Shown one piece after another: positions 1 to 8,761 of a stretch of 64,000 bases of DNA (the first letter of the stretch is position 1; every line of letters starts with the position of its first letter). The notes beneath the pieces are model-generated. The model was given only the letters and a program-made list of their open reading frames with translations, had not been told where the DNA came from and searched no databases. Made by a program: the position numbers and the translations under genes. The stretch comes from Thalassomonas sp. RHCl1 (GTDB lineage: Bacteria > Pseudomonadota > Gammaproteobacteria > Enterobacterales > Alteromonadaceae). Location: the NCBI RefSeq assembly GCF_947387555.1, contig NZ_CANDNZ010000009.1, positions 124,001 to 188,000 of the forward strand, in the 5' to 3' direction.

Positions 1-867
1 CAGTTCTAGCATGATATTGGCCAATATCCGCATCAGATCGTTAAAATTAGCCGCCAGAATGCCTATTTCTCCCGCCTGCTTATCATCAAAGCGGGTGGCC
101 AGGTTTGCCTGGTTACGGGCTAAGCCTTCGATGATTTCCCGGGTGCCCAGGTTAAGCTGGTTTAGCGGCTTTGAGACCTTCAGTTTGAGTAAAATAAAGG
201 TAATGGTAAAAGACAGCACCAGCAGCAGGATAAAATAAAAGGTGGATAAATAACCGTTTTTCGATGCCGTAGCCAGATAGTCTTTTAGCGGAATGCTTAC
301 CCCCAGGGCGCCGATCAGCAGGCTTTTTTCGGTGGGGATGCCGTGGCAATTGGCACATCCCGGGTGCATATCGCTGGTCAGGGGCACGGCAAAGCGGTAA
401 TACTGATCGGATATCTCAACTACGGCATCGCGGGAGCCGCTATAAAATGCCCGCAGGGTTTTCTGTTCAAATGCTCCCCGTGCCCGGGTATTTTCCTGTC
501 CCTGGGGGGCTAGCTTAAGCAGCTTGGCATCGGTAAATAAGCGCACCCGGCTGTGTTTATCGCCAAAGTCATGGGTAACCGCCCGGTCTACCGCGCTGAT
601 GGTGCGCTGCCAGTCGCTTTTGATTGTTTGTCTGGCTGTTTCGTCGGCGGCTGCCCGGTATTCGTCATTAAAGCGCACCGTGGAAACGATAAACATTTGT
701 GCGGCTCTGTCGATCAACTCTTTGGCTTTGCCGGAAACTTCCTCTATCGCCATGGCCCTGCTGTTATGGATATTGAGGTAGCCAAGGATCAGGCTGGAGC
801 ATAAACCGGCTAAAATTAAGATGGCGATGACCTGGCCGTTAATGGTTTTTGGCTTGATGATACTCAT
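1..867 (-). CDS. Tll0287-like (DUF3365) heme-binding HAMP sensor, 3' end cut by window edge
   Basis: The reading frame is open for 289 codons from an ATG at 865-867 to the window edge. A first membrane segment lies at about residues 9-27. A periplasmic region follows and ends with a CANCH motif (C171, C174, H175), the c-type heme attachment signature CxxCH expected of the Tll0287-like/DUF3365 domain. A second membrane segment (about 205-226) leads into a HAMP linker. This architecture is known from heme-based redox or gas sensors ahead of chemoreceptor, kinase or cyclase output domains. The output domain lies outside the window, so the signalling class is unknown. A c-type heme would require export and cytochrome c maturation. 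Confidence 0.8.
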   Translation of the reverse strand, partial: MSIIKPKTINGQVIAILILAGLCSSLILGYLNIHNSRAMAIEEVSGKAKELIDRAAQMFIVSTVRFNDEYRAAADETARQTIKSDWQRTISAVDRAVTHDFGDKHSRVRLFTDAKLLKLAPQGQENTRARGAFEQKTLRAFYSGSRDAVVEISDQYYRFAVPLTSDMHPGCANCHGIPTEKSLLIGALGVSIPLKDYLATASKNGYLSTFYFILLLVLSFTITFILLKLKVSKPLNQLNLGTREIIEGLARNQANLATRFDDKQAGEIGILAANFNDLMRILANIMLEL

Positions 868-1017
868 ATTTTCTTTCACTGCTGGCTGATTAAATGGCGT
901 TGCGATATAGGGAGCATCAGCTCTCCTGCATGAGGTTTTACAGCCTAAAGCAAGCACAAACAGGATACTCGGTGAAAGCTAGGGTCTTAGCGGACAGTGA
1001 TCTTTCGCGGTATGAGC

Positions 1018-1710
1018 TTATCTGCGTTGGGGGGAGTTTTTTGCGCGGTAAACAACAGCGGGAAACGCCTTAAGCAGCGCGAGCACAAAAGGAATGCATA
1101 CTAGCAACAAGCTTTGTTTGAATGCCATCATCCAGGCCATAGCGGCACTGAGCAGACACCAGAGCAAGGGTAAGATCAGGTAATAGCGGCTGCGGCCGGC
1201 TGTCATTAACAAAAGCCCCAGCGTTGCCAGGCAAGTGGCATCGGCACCGACACCGTAATAATCGGCGCTTTCCCAGCCCTGATGTAAATAGGCGGTGAGG
1301 GCGGGGTAAAGCAGTAAAGCGAACAGGTAAAGCAACAATCCGCTATAACCGATAGCGGTGAACTGGGCTTGATAGCGAATGTTATGCTTAAAGACGCCAA
1401 AAAAAACCAGCAGGGCTGCCTGTACAGTAAAAAGCAGGGCAAAAGCCGGCGCCGCCCAATTGATTGCGCTGAAGTAGTGGCAGTGAAAAACTAAACCCAC
1501 CCATAACCAGTGACATGCCAGGCTGAGGTTAACCAGGCGATGCCGGTGTCTGTAGCGTGATTTTATCAGCATCAGATTGACGGCGCCGAGCAATAAGGTG
1601 AGCAGGGGTAATGGCCAGACGGCCTGGTTGTAGTGAGTGAGCAGGCGCACATAGTTCTCCGGCGTAAACATTAAAAAGTCAGATAAAAACAAAAACAAGG
1701 GTTCAAGCAT
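1018..1710 (-). CDS. DUF6064 family integral membrane protein
   Basis: This 230-aa protein is almost entirely hydrophobic, with about six membrane segments. Its N-terminus (FTPENYVRLLTHYNQAVWP) resembles the opening of the DUF6064 family, whose function is not known. The start overlaps the stop of the upstream aldo/keto reductase in a TGATG arrangement, so the two genes are probably translationally coupled. The pairing suggests a shared function, but nothing in the sequence says what it is. The family assignment is from memory of the N-terminal motif and is moderately certain; the membrane topology is clear. Confidence 0.7.
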   Translation of the reverse strand: MLEPLFLFLSDFLMFTPENYVRLLTHYNQAVWPLPLLTLLLGAVNLMLIKSRYRHRHRLVNLSLACHWLWVGLVFHCHYFSAINWAAPAFALLFTVQAALLVFFGVFKHNIRYQAQFTAIGYSGLLLYLFALLLYPALTAYLHQGWESADYYGVGADATCLATLGLLLMTAGRSRYYLILPLLWCLLSAAMAWMMAFKQSLLLVCIPFVLALLKAFPAVVYRAKNSPQRR

Positions 1711-2663
1711 CAGATGCCCTGTATGTCATTGAGCATTTGGGCTCTGAATTTTTCATCCGGAATGGTGCCCTTGAGCGCCGCCATATTTTCCTGCATATGC
1801 GCCACCTGGCTGGTGGCGGGGATGGCACAGCTGATATCCGGGTGGGAGATGATAAATTTCAGGAAATACTGCGCCCAGTTATGGCAATCTATTGCTTTGG
1901 CGGACGCGGGTAAAGCTTTTCCCTGGACACGGCGGAATAACCCTTTACGCTGGAAAGGGCGGTTGGCGATCACGGCGATGCCTTTCTCCCGCGCCAGCGG
2001 CAACAGCCGGGATTCGGCTTCCCGGTCAAGGATATTGTAGGTAAGCTGGATAAAATCCAGCTCCCTGGTTTGCATGATTTTTTCCATTTCCTGGTGGCGG
2101 CGGCCGTGGGAGGTGGTGATGCCGATATATCTTATTTGCCCCTCACGCTTTAAGTGTTCTAAGGTCTCCAGGTGCTTTTCCCAGGACAGCAGGTTGTGGA
2201 CTTGCATCAGGTCTATGTTATCTACCCCCCACAACTGCTGTGAATCATGTATTTGTTTTACCCCGCTGGATTGAAAAGGGGTCCAGACTTTAGTCGCCGA
2301 AAAGTGCTTGTTTTGCCGCTTGAGTTGTCCCAGGCAATAACCTATTACCTCCTCGGAAGAGCCGTACATGGGAGAGGAGTCTATCAGGGTGCCGCCGCCG
2401 TTAAAAAATGCCGTTAAGATCTGCCGGCAATTTTGCCTTGCCCCCTGATCCTGACCGACATTAAAGGTCATCCAGCTCCCCATGCCTATAGCCGGCAGCT
2501 TTTCTCCGGTAGCGGGAATGATTTTGGTGAAAAGCCGGGATTTGCCTGCCGGGACCGGTCTTGCCGATAACAGGGTGAGGGGGCTCAGGCAAAAGCCTGC
2601 CGCCAGGGAAGCGGCCGATAATTTGATAAAGTCACGCCGGGTTTGCTTAAGTTTATTTATCAT
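1710..2663 (-). CDS. Tat-exported aldo/keto reductase
   Basis: This 317-aa protein starts with a twin-arginine signal (TRRDFIKLSAASLAAGF), so it is probably folded with its cofactor in the cytoplasm and exported to the periplasm. The mature part is an aldo/keto reductase TIM barrel. It contains GMGSWMTF near the start, the DSSPMYGSSEE segment with the expected catalytic Asp and Tyr, and LMQVHNLLSW. The family reduces carbonyls with NADPH; the substrate cannot be told from sequence. A Tat-exported member is unusual because NADPH is not available in the periplasm, so the physiological donor is unclear. It is coupled to the DUF6064 membrane protein directly downstream. Confidence 0.88.
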   Translation of the reverse strand: MINKLKQTRRDFIKLSAASLAAGFCLSPLTLLSARPVPAGKSRLFTKIIPATGEKLPAIGMGSWMTFNVGQDQGARQNCRQILTAFFNGGGTLIDSSPMYGSSEEVIGYCLGQLKRQNKHFSATKVWTPFQSSGVKQIHDSQQLWGVDNIDLMQVHNLLSWEKHLETLEHLKREGQIRYIGITTSHGRRHQEMEKIMQTRELDFIQLTYNILDREAESRLLPLAREKGIAVIANRPFQRKGLFRRVQGKALPASAKAIDCHNWAQYFLKFIISHPDISCAIPATSQVAHMQENMAALKGTIPDEKFRAQMLNDIQGI

Positions 2664-2973
2664 CTTTTAGCCTTTTGTGTTGTCCCTTACCCTTCATTTT
2701 ACGCTAGCAGGCAGATACCTGGGCTGTTTTGCGTCAAAGTGACGGTATCGGCAGATAAACGGCAAAAGCATAAATTCCGAATAAGGTTTCGCTTTGACTT
2801 TATTCGAGAGAAAGCCCGTTTGCCTCCTATATTCGACCAAGTTTTTAACGGGTTATCTCTTTATATTGGCTTAAGTTTATTGCCCGGGAAGACTCCGGGC
2901 TTAAAAAAGCGTGTTTTTCTTTGTTAATGAACAAAGAAAAGCAGACCCTGAAACTGATTTTAAGGATATTTTC
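2664..2973. other. 310-bp intergenic region between divergent genes
   Basis: This stretch separates the aldo/keto reductase (leftward) from an unknown protein (rightward). It holds a GC-rich inverted repeat (GCCCGG at 2882-2887 and CCGGGC at 2895-2900) with no T-tract on either strand. An AGGA Shine-Dalgarno sequence at 2963-2966 serves the start at 2974. I see no small gene and no clear promoter consensus. Confidence 0.4.
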
Positions 2974-3561
2974 ATGCCAGTACCTGAAAACCCGGATTTT
3001 AGAAACAGCAATGCGATCCCTGTCTGGAGCCGGATCAATGATCAAATTACCCGGGAACTCAAAGCGGATAGCCAGTGGATGAATAAAACCTTCAGGGAAA
3101 GCAAAAAAACACTCAGGGAAGCGGGGCTGAAAAAAGCGGCGCGCTCGGGCAGTGCTTTTGCGGTTTCCCATATTCCGGTGATCGGGCCGGTGCTCAGTAA
3201 AGTCATTGGTTTTATTCCGGCAGAAGCAAAAAATGACGGTAAAGAGCTGCAAATGGCGTCTTATTATGTTGACCGTATCGATAGCCATTTAAAGGATTAT
3301 TGGGCAAGCAAGTCCCCGGAAGGGGTTAACGGTTATGATGATCAAAAGAAACTGGCGGAATTTAAAAACATCCTGATCAATATCGTCCGGGCCTCGGTTG
3401 AACTGGAAGTGGCGCAAAGAACCATAGATGAGGTGAAATCTTCTATCGACAGCGGCTACCAGCAGCTGTTCGCTATTTTAGAGCAGGATGCCAGCGTCGA
3501 TATCTGTAAGTTGCTGCCGGTAATTGAAATAGAAATGACCGAGTTCAAGCGTAATTTATAA
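2974..3561 (+). CDS. hypothetical soluble protein (195 aa)
   Basis: The ATG at 2974 was chosen because AGGA lies eight bases upstream; an upstream in-frame extension to 2911 has no ribosome binding site. The protein is charged and mostly helical. A small-residue, Gly/Pro-rich segment around residues 60-85 (HIPVIGPVLSKVIGF) could be amphipathic or membrane-associating. There is no signal peptide. I do not recognise a family. It is followed 105 bp later by an outer-membrane-type protein on the same strand, but no functional link is visible. Confidence 0.65.
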   Translation: MPVPENPDFRNSNAIPVWSRINDQITRELKADSQWMNKTFRESKKTLREAGLKKAARSGSAFAVSHIPVIGPVLSKVIGFIPAEAKNDGKELQMASYYVDRIDSHLKDYWASKSPEGVNGYDDQKKLAEFKNILINIVRASVELEVAQRTIDEVKSSIDSGYQQLFAILEQDASVDICKLLPVIEIEMTEFKRNL

Positions 3562-3666
3562 CTTGCCCTGTTGTTATTCCGCTTTCTCCCGGGGGCGGTC
3601 CCGGCGTTGATAAATCCAGGGGGAGGGCCATACTTAAGCCTAGGTTTTAATTTGGCAGAGACAGAG

Positions 3667-4278
3667 ATGTTGGCGGGGATCTGGAAATATTCTCTTATCG
3701 GTTGCCTGGTATGTTTGTCGGTGATGGTCAATGCCCGGGATTTAACGCCGGAAGCCTTTATTGCCGCCGGCCTTGAAAAGCAGGTTTCCCTGGGGCAGGC
3801 AACGACTTTTAACGGGGTGTTTATTTCGGCGCGCAAGAGCCTGTTAACCTCTCTGGTGCTCTTGGGACAATGGCGTTTTTTACAGGACAGTATCGCGAGC
3901 AATGATTTTGAATTGCAGCAGCAAGAATTACAGCTGGGATACCACTTATACGGCTACGGCGATGTTTTATGGCTATTTTCCCTCGGGGGGCATCGCCAGC
4001 AAGTGAAACATGATGCCCGCGGATTTCACAGTACCACCTCAGAATACGGCTTGATGGCGGCCATAGAAGGCAAATATCAATTTAATTTTCAGCACGAGCT
4101 GTTATTTGCCCTGGAATACCGGGAGCAGCAGGACCATGAACGTTACGGCTTCAGGTCCGGTTATTATTACCGGCCGGCGCTGCACTGGCAGTTCGGGGTA
4201 AACCTGACCTTAGGTTATCACCATAAATTTGACCATGATCTCAATGAATATCGGTTAATTGTCCGTTACCTGTTCTAG
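3667..4278 (+). CDS. predicted outer-membrane beta-barrel protein
   Basis: This 203-aa protein has an N-terminal signal peptide (about residues 1-23, cleaved after VNA). The rest is alternating hydrophobic/polar strands rich in Tyr and aromatic residues. It ends in RLIVRYLF, with a C-terminal Phe typical of outer-membrane barrels recognised by the BAM complex. The ATG at 3667 is preferred over an upstream frame extension because the signal peptide begins there. Its last 24 bases overlap the 3' end of the convergent phosphatase gene. Length suggests a barrel of about 8 strands; the cargo or role is unknown. Confidence 0.65.
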   Translation: MLAGIWKYSLIGCLVCLSVMVNARDLTPEAFIAAGLEKQVSLGQATTFNGVFISARKSLLTSLVLLGQWRFLQDSIASNDFELQQQELQLGYHLYGYGDVLWLFSLGGHRQQVKHDARGFHSTTSEYGLMAAIEGKYQFNFQHELLFALEYREQQDHERYGFRSGYYYRPALHWQFGVNLTLGYHHKFDHDLNEYRLIVRYLF

Positions 4279-5211
4279 CGGCAGGGAGAACATGTGCTTG
4301 GGGCCATCCGGGGTAACCGGGATGACGTACATGTTCTTTTGGCTGATAAACAAGCTAAAGCCGCCGTGGTTTTTATCGCCATAAAGATTCTCACCACAGG
4401 AAACCCCGTGCAAAGGCGCCCCGCCGCCGCCGCTGATTAAAAACGCCGTACTCTCCCGGCGGGGTAACAGTTGCAGGTTGTGATCATGACCGGATAAATA
4501 TAAAGGCACCCGGTACTGTTTGAGCAATTGGTAGAAACTGCCCTGTAATTCTTCGGTGCCGTCATACTTGCCGTTGGAAAAAACCGGATGATGGCCAATC
4601 ACCAGGTTGAGTTGATTTTCCCGGGCGCTAAGCTGGTTTTGCAGCCAGGCCAATTGCCCTGCCGGTACCAGGCCAAGGGTAAAAGGTGTGGTATCGGTTG
4701 CCAGCAGGTTGACTTGCCAGTTGAGATCTGGCCTGGACAGGGATTTGAGATAATAGGGCTCGGGAAAATGCAGTGCGTCAAATTCGCCCGCGAAGCTGAT
4801 CAGGGCCTGGATACTGCCGTCATGATCATGATTGCCGGCCGCCAGGTACCAGGGCAGGGGGGAAAGCCCCTGATAAACAGAGGTAAATTTACTATAAGCC
4901 GTGGTATCGTCAGCGCTGCCCAGGCCGTTCGGGTAGAATATATCTCCGGTATGGATAATGCCGTCCAGCGGATAGCTCAGGTGGTAACTCTCTAACAGGG
5001 CGGCGGCCGTTTGCTGGTTTACATCTCCCGTGCCCGTGTCGCCGATGACAAAAAGGTGAAAGCCGTTTTGCTGGAAAATCACCGGATCAAAGGCAAGCTG
5101 GCCTTGCAGGCATAGATCTTCATTTAGGGTATTTTCTTTGCCGTCGTCGTTGCAGCCGTACAGGTAAAGGACAGGGCAAAGGATAAAGATGAACAGGAGT
5201 GGCTTTAGCAT
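4255..5211 (-). CDS. lipoprotein metallophosphoesterase, purple acid phosphatase-like
   Basis: This 318-aa protein has a lipoprotein signal peptide with a lipobox ending at Cys20 (LYGC). It contains the metallophosphoesterase motif series in order: VIGDTGTGD, HTGDIFYPNG, AAGNHDHDG, IGHHPVFSNG and SGHDHNLQL. This spacing matches the small tartrate-resistant/purple acid phosphatase branch, which uses a dinuclear metal centre to hydrolyse phosphomonoesters. The protein should be anchored in the periplasm or outer membrane, where it could release phosphate from organic esters. Its 3' end overlaps the convergent barrel gene by 24 bases. Confidence 0.85.
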   Translation of the reverse strand: MLKPLLFIFILCPVLYLYGCNDDGKENTLNEDLCLQGQLAFDPVIFQQNGFHLFVIGDTGTGDVNQQTAAALLESYHLSYPLDGIIHTGDIFYPNGLGSADDTTAYSKFTSVYQGLSPLPWYLAAGNHDHDGSIQALISFAGEFDALHFPEPYYLKSLSRPDLNWQVNLLATDTTPFTLGLVPAGQLAWLQNQLSARENQLNLVIGHHPVFSNGKYDGTEELQGSFYQLLKQYRVPLYLSGHDHNLQLLPRRESTAFLISGGGGAPLHGVSCGENLYGDKNHGGFSLFISQKNMYVIPVTPDGPKHMFSLPLEQVTDN

Positions 5212-5270
5212 CAGCTTATCAACATGACTCAGGGAAAAGTGCCAACCCGATCATTTTAGCTGTTTTTATT

Positions 5271-6113
5271 TTATTCTTCCTGTAGTTCGATGAGATCTTC
5301 TATCAGGTCAGCGAGTTTATGGTTGAGGCGCCTTTTTTGCTTTGCCGTTAAGGTGGCATGCAAGTCTGACATCAGCTGTGCCCTGAGTTGACGGTTGGCG
5401 CCCCAAGCCCGGGCAAGCTCCGGGGGCTTGAAGCGCTCAGGCTTCGTTAATAACTGTAAAAATAACGGCTTGAAATCCTGGCTTTCCCGGTCAAGCAGTA
5501 ACGCTTTGGCCCGGGCCTGCCAGCTGCGGCGATATTGAATAAAAGACTGGAAACTTGATATGTGTTGCCTGCTATAGCTGGCAATGAGCTGTTTTTGCTC
5601 TTGGTTGAGTTTGCCGGTCCAGGGTTTGATTTTATCTGTTAATTCTTTTGCCCTGAGTTTGTTCAAGGCTTCCTGATTCTTGCCGGCCCTTTCTTGCAGC
5701 CGTTCCTGCATTTCCTGCTCCAGGGCTGTAAAGAATTTCTCGATTTGTTCATTGCTGAGTTCCATCGCCAGTTCAAGCAGATCCGGGCTTAGGGTGTTTC
5801 TGAAACGGACCCAGTGCTCTCTTGCCTGTTGGCTATGCTGCAGCCATAGCTGTGGCGTCAGTGCCCCTTCGTTGACGGTATTTTTTAGCTCTGTTAACTG
5901 GGCCTGATAACGTGCCAGTTCAAGGTTTCTGTGCCAGTTGAGCCATAGCTGCATTTTGCCGTCAAAGTGTTTTTTCTGGCTTTGGGTTAAGTCGATATAA
6001 TCGTCCAGGTACCAGTGGATCAGCCAGTCGATATTGTTATAAACAAACTGGGTTGAACAGCCGCCAAGCGCTAAGGGAATGATGAATAACAAGACCAACA
6101 GCTGTTTTTTCAT
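5271..6113 (-). CDS. DUF6279 family lipoprotein
   Basis: This 280-aa protein has a lipobox (ALGGC, Cys19) and a long, highly charged helical body rich in Gln, Leu and Arg. The opening after the Cys (STQFVYNNIDWLIHWYLDDYI) is characteristic of the DUF6279 lipoprotein family found in marine gammaproteobacteria. The family has no known function. It is transcribed in the same direction as the phosphatase downstream, with a gap of about 60 bp, so the two may share a transcript. Confidence 0.82.
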   Translation of the reverse strand: MKKQLLVLLFIIPLALGGCSTQFVYNNIDWLIHWYLDDYIDLTQSQKKHFDGKMQLWLNWHRNLELARYQAQLTELKNTVNEGALTPQLWLQHSQQAREHWVRFRNTLSPDLLELAMELSNEQIEKFFTALEQEMQERLQERAGKNQEALNKLRAKELTDKIKPWTGKLNQEQKQLIASYSRQHISSFQSFIQYRRSWQARAKALLLDRESQDFKPLFLQLLTKPERFKPPELARAWGANRQLRAQLMSDLHATLTAKQKRRLNHKLADLIEDLIELQEE

Positions 6114-6233
6114 GTGTTGTGTTTTCCCCTGTCAGGCGTTGATATTTTTACTTTAGCCAAGGCTTGGCACTTGGGATAGAAACTTTATTTACAAATTATG
6201 TCGGGGGGCGCTGTACCGTTAAGGTAGGGGGAT

Positions 6234-6260
6234 ATCAGGAGCTGGTTTTCAGCTCCTGAT
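6234..6260. terminator. inverted repeat downstream of the Spo0M-like gene
   Basis: An 11-bp perfect stem (ATCAGGAGCTG at 6234-6244 pairing with 6250-6260) with a 5-base loop lies 17 bp past the stop of the leftward Spo0M-like gene. There is no T-tract on either strand. It may act as a 3' stabilising hairpin or weak terminator rather than a classical intrinsic terminator. Confidence 0.45.
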
Positions 6261-6276
6261 TAAAGGTTACTGCCGA

Positions 6277-7071
6277 TCAGCAGTTGTTATCAATAATATC
6301 GTAGATATCATCGGTGAGGGAATCCAGGTCTTGCTCGCTTATCACCATGCGGGCATTGGATTCATCCAGATCCAGTGCTTCTTTGAAAAAGCCCATGAAG
6401 CCCCTGGCTTTGCGGTCAATTTCGAAAATAATTTCCAGTTGCTCGCCGCGCGGGAAAAAGACGACTTCCACTTCATCGAGTTTCTTATGGAAATCCCCGG
6501 AAATGGTTTTAAATTCCAGCTCTTGTACAAAAGGCAACCGGGAGAAAGAGGCGGATTCGATACCTTCACAGTCGGCTTCATAGAGTTTAAAACCAATGGC
6601 TTCCAGGGCATGGATCACTGCCAGCTGTAAATGACTGGGCACCACCTGCAGATAATCCTTATCGGATTTATCCAGGGCCATTTCTATATCCAGGTTAGTG
6701 TCTATCCAGGTTTTTGAATGGCCGACCGTCAGCGGGGCATCTTCAGATAAGGCAAAAGCAAAAGGAATTTCTTTCACTTCTCCCGGGGTAATAGTGAAGG
6801 TTTCTTCTATCTTAAAGCGATCTAAGGTGTAGTGCCTGACTTCGGTGACGGTTTCACTGTTGCCTTCTGAGTCTTCCCGCTCGATTTCCACCGTGTAGTT
6901 ACACAGCAGATCCAAGTCGATTTTATTGATATTTTGCTCGGTTTTACCGCCGGTGATTTTCACTATACCGCAAACTTCTCCACCCGGTTCAACCTCAGTG
7001 TTTGCCAGCTGGGTATCTACTTTGGCCGCGCCTATGCCAACGGCGCCAAGGACTTTGTTAAAAAATGACAT
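6277..7071 (-). CDS. Spo0M/SpoOM-like arrestin-fold protein
   Basis: This 264-aa protein opens with MSFFNKVLGAVGIGAAKVDT, the typical start of the sporulation-control protein Spo0M family. That family has an arrestin-like beta-sandwich and is widespread in non-sporulating bacteria. The N-terminal half (about 20-135) is beta-rich. The C-terminal half includes the GFMGFFKE segment and a Ser/Asp-rich end. In Bacillus, Spo0M has been linked to sporulation and cell-division control; its role in gammaproteobacteria is not established. A GGAG Shine-Dalgarno sequence precedes the ATG. The gene stands alone, flanked by a hairpin at its 3' end. Confidence 0.85.
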   Translation of the reverse strand: MSFFNKVLGAVGIGAAKVDTQLANTEVEPGGEVCGIVKITGGKTEQNINKIDLDLLCNYTVEIEREDSEGNSETVTEVRHYTLDRFKIEETFTITPGEVKEIPFAFALSEDAPLTVGHSKTWIDTNLDIEMALDKSDKDYLQVVPSHLQLAVIHALEAIGFKLYEADCEGIESASFSRLPFVQELEFKTISGDFHKKLDEVEVVFFPRGEQLEIIFEIDRKARGFMGFFKEALDLDESNARMVISEQDLDSLTDDIYDIIDNNC

Positions 7072-7238
7072 GACAGCTCCTCTCTATGTCTTATTCTGAT
7101 TCTTTGTTTTGTTGTTCTATTTAAGCTGTAATATGGCTATTGTTTTTAGTTTCAATGCCTTGTTTACCTTTCGTTACAAATGCCGGTAAAGTGGCGTTAT
7201 TATCACCGTGCGTCAAAGTCCGTTTTCGGCCGGGAGTA

Positions 7239-7916
7239 TCAATCGCCGAAACCCTGGGTTTCGTAATATAAAGGTTTGATGGTGCCGCAATGGAAAAATT
7301 TATAATGCAATTCGGACTCTTTTGGCGTGGCCGAGCTGGTATTAAATTTTAACAGGCAACCGGCGACTGCATCTATCACCAGTAAGTGATCAAAACTGGG
7401 TGCCTTCTGGATTTTATGAATAAGCAACTTATAATTTTTGCCGAGGTCGACCGCGTCATATTCCTGCATTTTCCCCGAAGGGGCGAGCTCTGTTAAGGTG
7501 CGGTGATAGAGCTTCCTGTCGAAATTAAGCTCTTTGCTTTTATAGGTGAGCATGCCGTCGCGCTTATAATGTCCCATATAAATATCTGCCTTGATGCTAA
7601 CCGACTCTCCCCGCATTAAGCGTTGTAAATTAAAAGGTTCAGGTTCTATGGTAATTAATCCGCCATCCCTGACCAGTTGTACCAGGGCAACATCTTTTAC
7701 CTTAAGTTTATAGACTAACTGATGATTTTTCGGCGCCTGGTAGGAAGGCAGGTATGAAGCGAGAATGTCTGAGCCGTTGTTGACCAGGACCATGGGATGA
7801 ATGCCCATGAACTTGGGATCTAAAGGCGGCAATTCTTTGGCCTCTTTTGCGGCAAAAACCTGTGCTGACAGCAGCAGTAATAACCCCGGGATAAAGTGTT
7901 TGCAAAGTAAACTCAT
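7239..7916 (-). CDS. hypothetical periplasmic protein (225 aa)
   Basis: The ATG at 7914-7916 gives a classical signal peptide (MSLLCKHFIPGLLLLLSAQVFA). The mature protein is mixed alpha/beta with repeated short basic motifs and two Cys near the C-terminus (AGCLLKF and FHCGTI), which could form a disulfide after export. I do not recognise a family. An upstream in-frame TTG would add four residues and is less likely. Confidence 0.65.
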   Translation of the reverse strand: MSLLCKHFIPGLLLLLSAQVFAAKEAKELPPLDPKFMGIHPMVLVNNGSDILASYLPSYQAPKNHQLVYKLKVKDVALVQLVRDGGLITIEPEPFNLQRLMRGESVSIKADIYMGHYKRDGMLTYKSKELNFDRKLYHRTLTELAPSGKMQEYDAVDLGKNYKLLIHKIQKAPSFDHLLVIDAVAGCLLKFNTSSATPKESELHYKFFHCGTIKPLYYETQGFGD

Positions 7917-8075
7917 AGTCGGCCCCAATTGATTTTAGCTAAAAGCCGGTTTCCGGCTGTTATTATATCTTCGAGCTTGCTCAGCTATTATTGACTTGCT
8001 TTGCCGGGAGAACAAGTTTAAGGCTGCTTTAAATGGAATTTTCTTGTTTATTTATTGCGTATGTTGAGTGTTCGT

Positions 8076-8678
8076 TTACCGGAGCGGGTGGCCAATTAAT
8101 GAGGCGGCCAGGGGCTTAATATCCCGGGCGGCGTTTAATTTTGCCTGTACCTTGGCGGTAGTGATCGCCCCTTCTTTGAGCAGGCAAAGGTTGTCGGTGA
8201 GCCGGCTGCTTTTGTCTTCATCGGCTTCAAAGTTATCGACATGGGATTTGATTATCGTGCGGACATGGCTTTTATGTTGCTGGCAGGCGGCATAAATTAA
8301 TGAGTCCTGCTGGCCGTATTCGGCGCTGGCATTGATAAAAAAACAGCCGTTGAATTCACCCATGGCCTGGCTGCGGTTATTAAACCAGTTGTCCAGGGCG
8401 TCAAATATTGCGAGGATCGCCGCTTTTCCTGCGGGGACGGCATCGAGTTGCTGCTTGAACCAGTGAATAAAGAGCTGATCCCGGTAATGCAGGCAGGCGA
8501 GAATTAGATCATCTTTTGATGAAAAGTGATGATAAAGGGTTTTTTTGGCGATGCCCGAGACTTTAAGGACTTCATTGATCCCCACGGCATGTATACCCTT
8601 GCGGTAAAAAAGCCTCATGGCGGTTTGGATTAATGCCAGCTTTTTACTGTTCATGTCGGTTTTCATTTTTTTCGGCAT
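8076..8678 (-). CDS. TetR/AcrR family transcriptional regulator
   Basis: The N-terminal part holds a TetR helix-turn-helix: ALIQTAMRLFYRKGIHAVGI, then VSGIAKKTLYHHFSSKDDL, the recognition-helix signature. The C-terminal ligand-binding domain resembles the TetR_C group with a CFFINASAEYG segment. Several starts are possible (8678, 8666, 8654); none has a strong Shine-Dalgarno sequence. It lies 83 bp downstream of the chemoreceptor gene on the same strand. No obvious target gene is adjacent, so the regulon cannot be inferred. Confidence 0.87.
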   Translation of the reverse strand: MPKKMKTDMNSKKLALIQTAMRLFYRKGIHAVGINEVLKVSGIAKKTLYHHFSSKDDLILACLHYRDQLFIHWFKQQLDAVPAGKAAILAIFDALDNWFNNRSQAMGEFNGCFFINASAEYGQQDSLIYAACQQHKSHVRTIIKSHVDNFEADEDKSSRLTDNLCLLKEGAITTAKVQAKLNAARDIKPLAASLIGHPLR

Positions 8679-8761
8679 TGCTATCGGCAGATACAGGCAT
8701 CTTGTCACAGCAAAACTGCCGTGTCTATCCAAGTCAGGTTAAGGCCTGCCATAAAAAGGGC

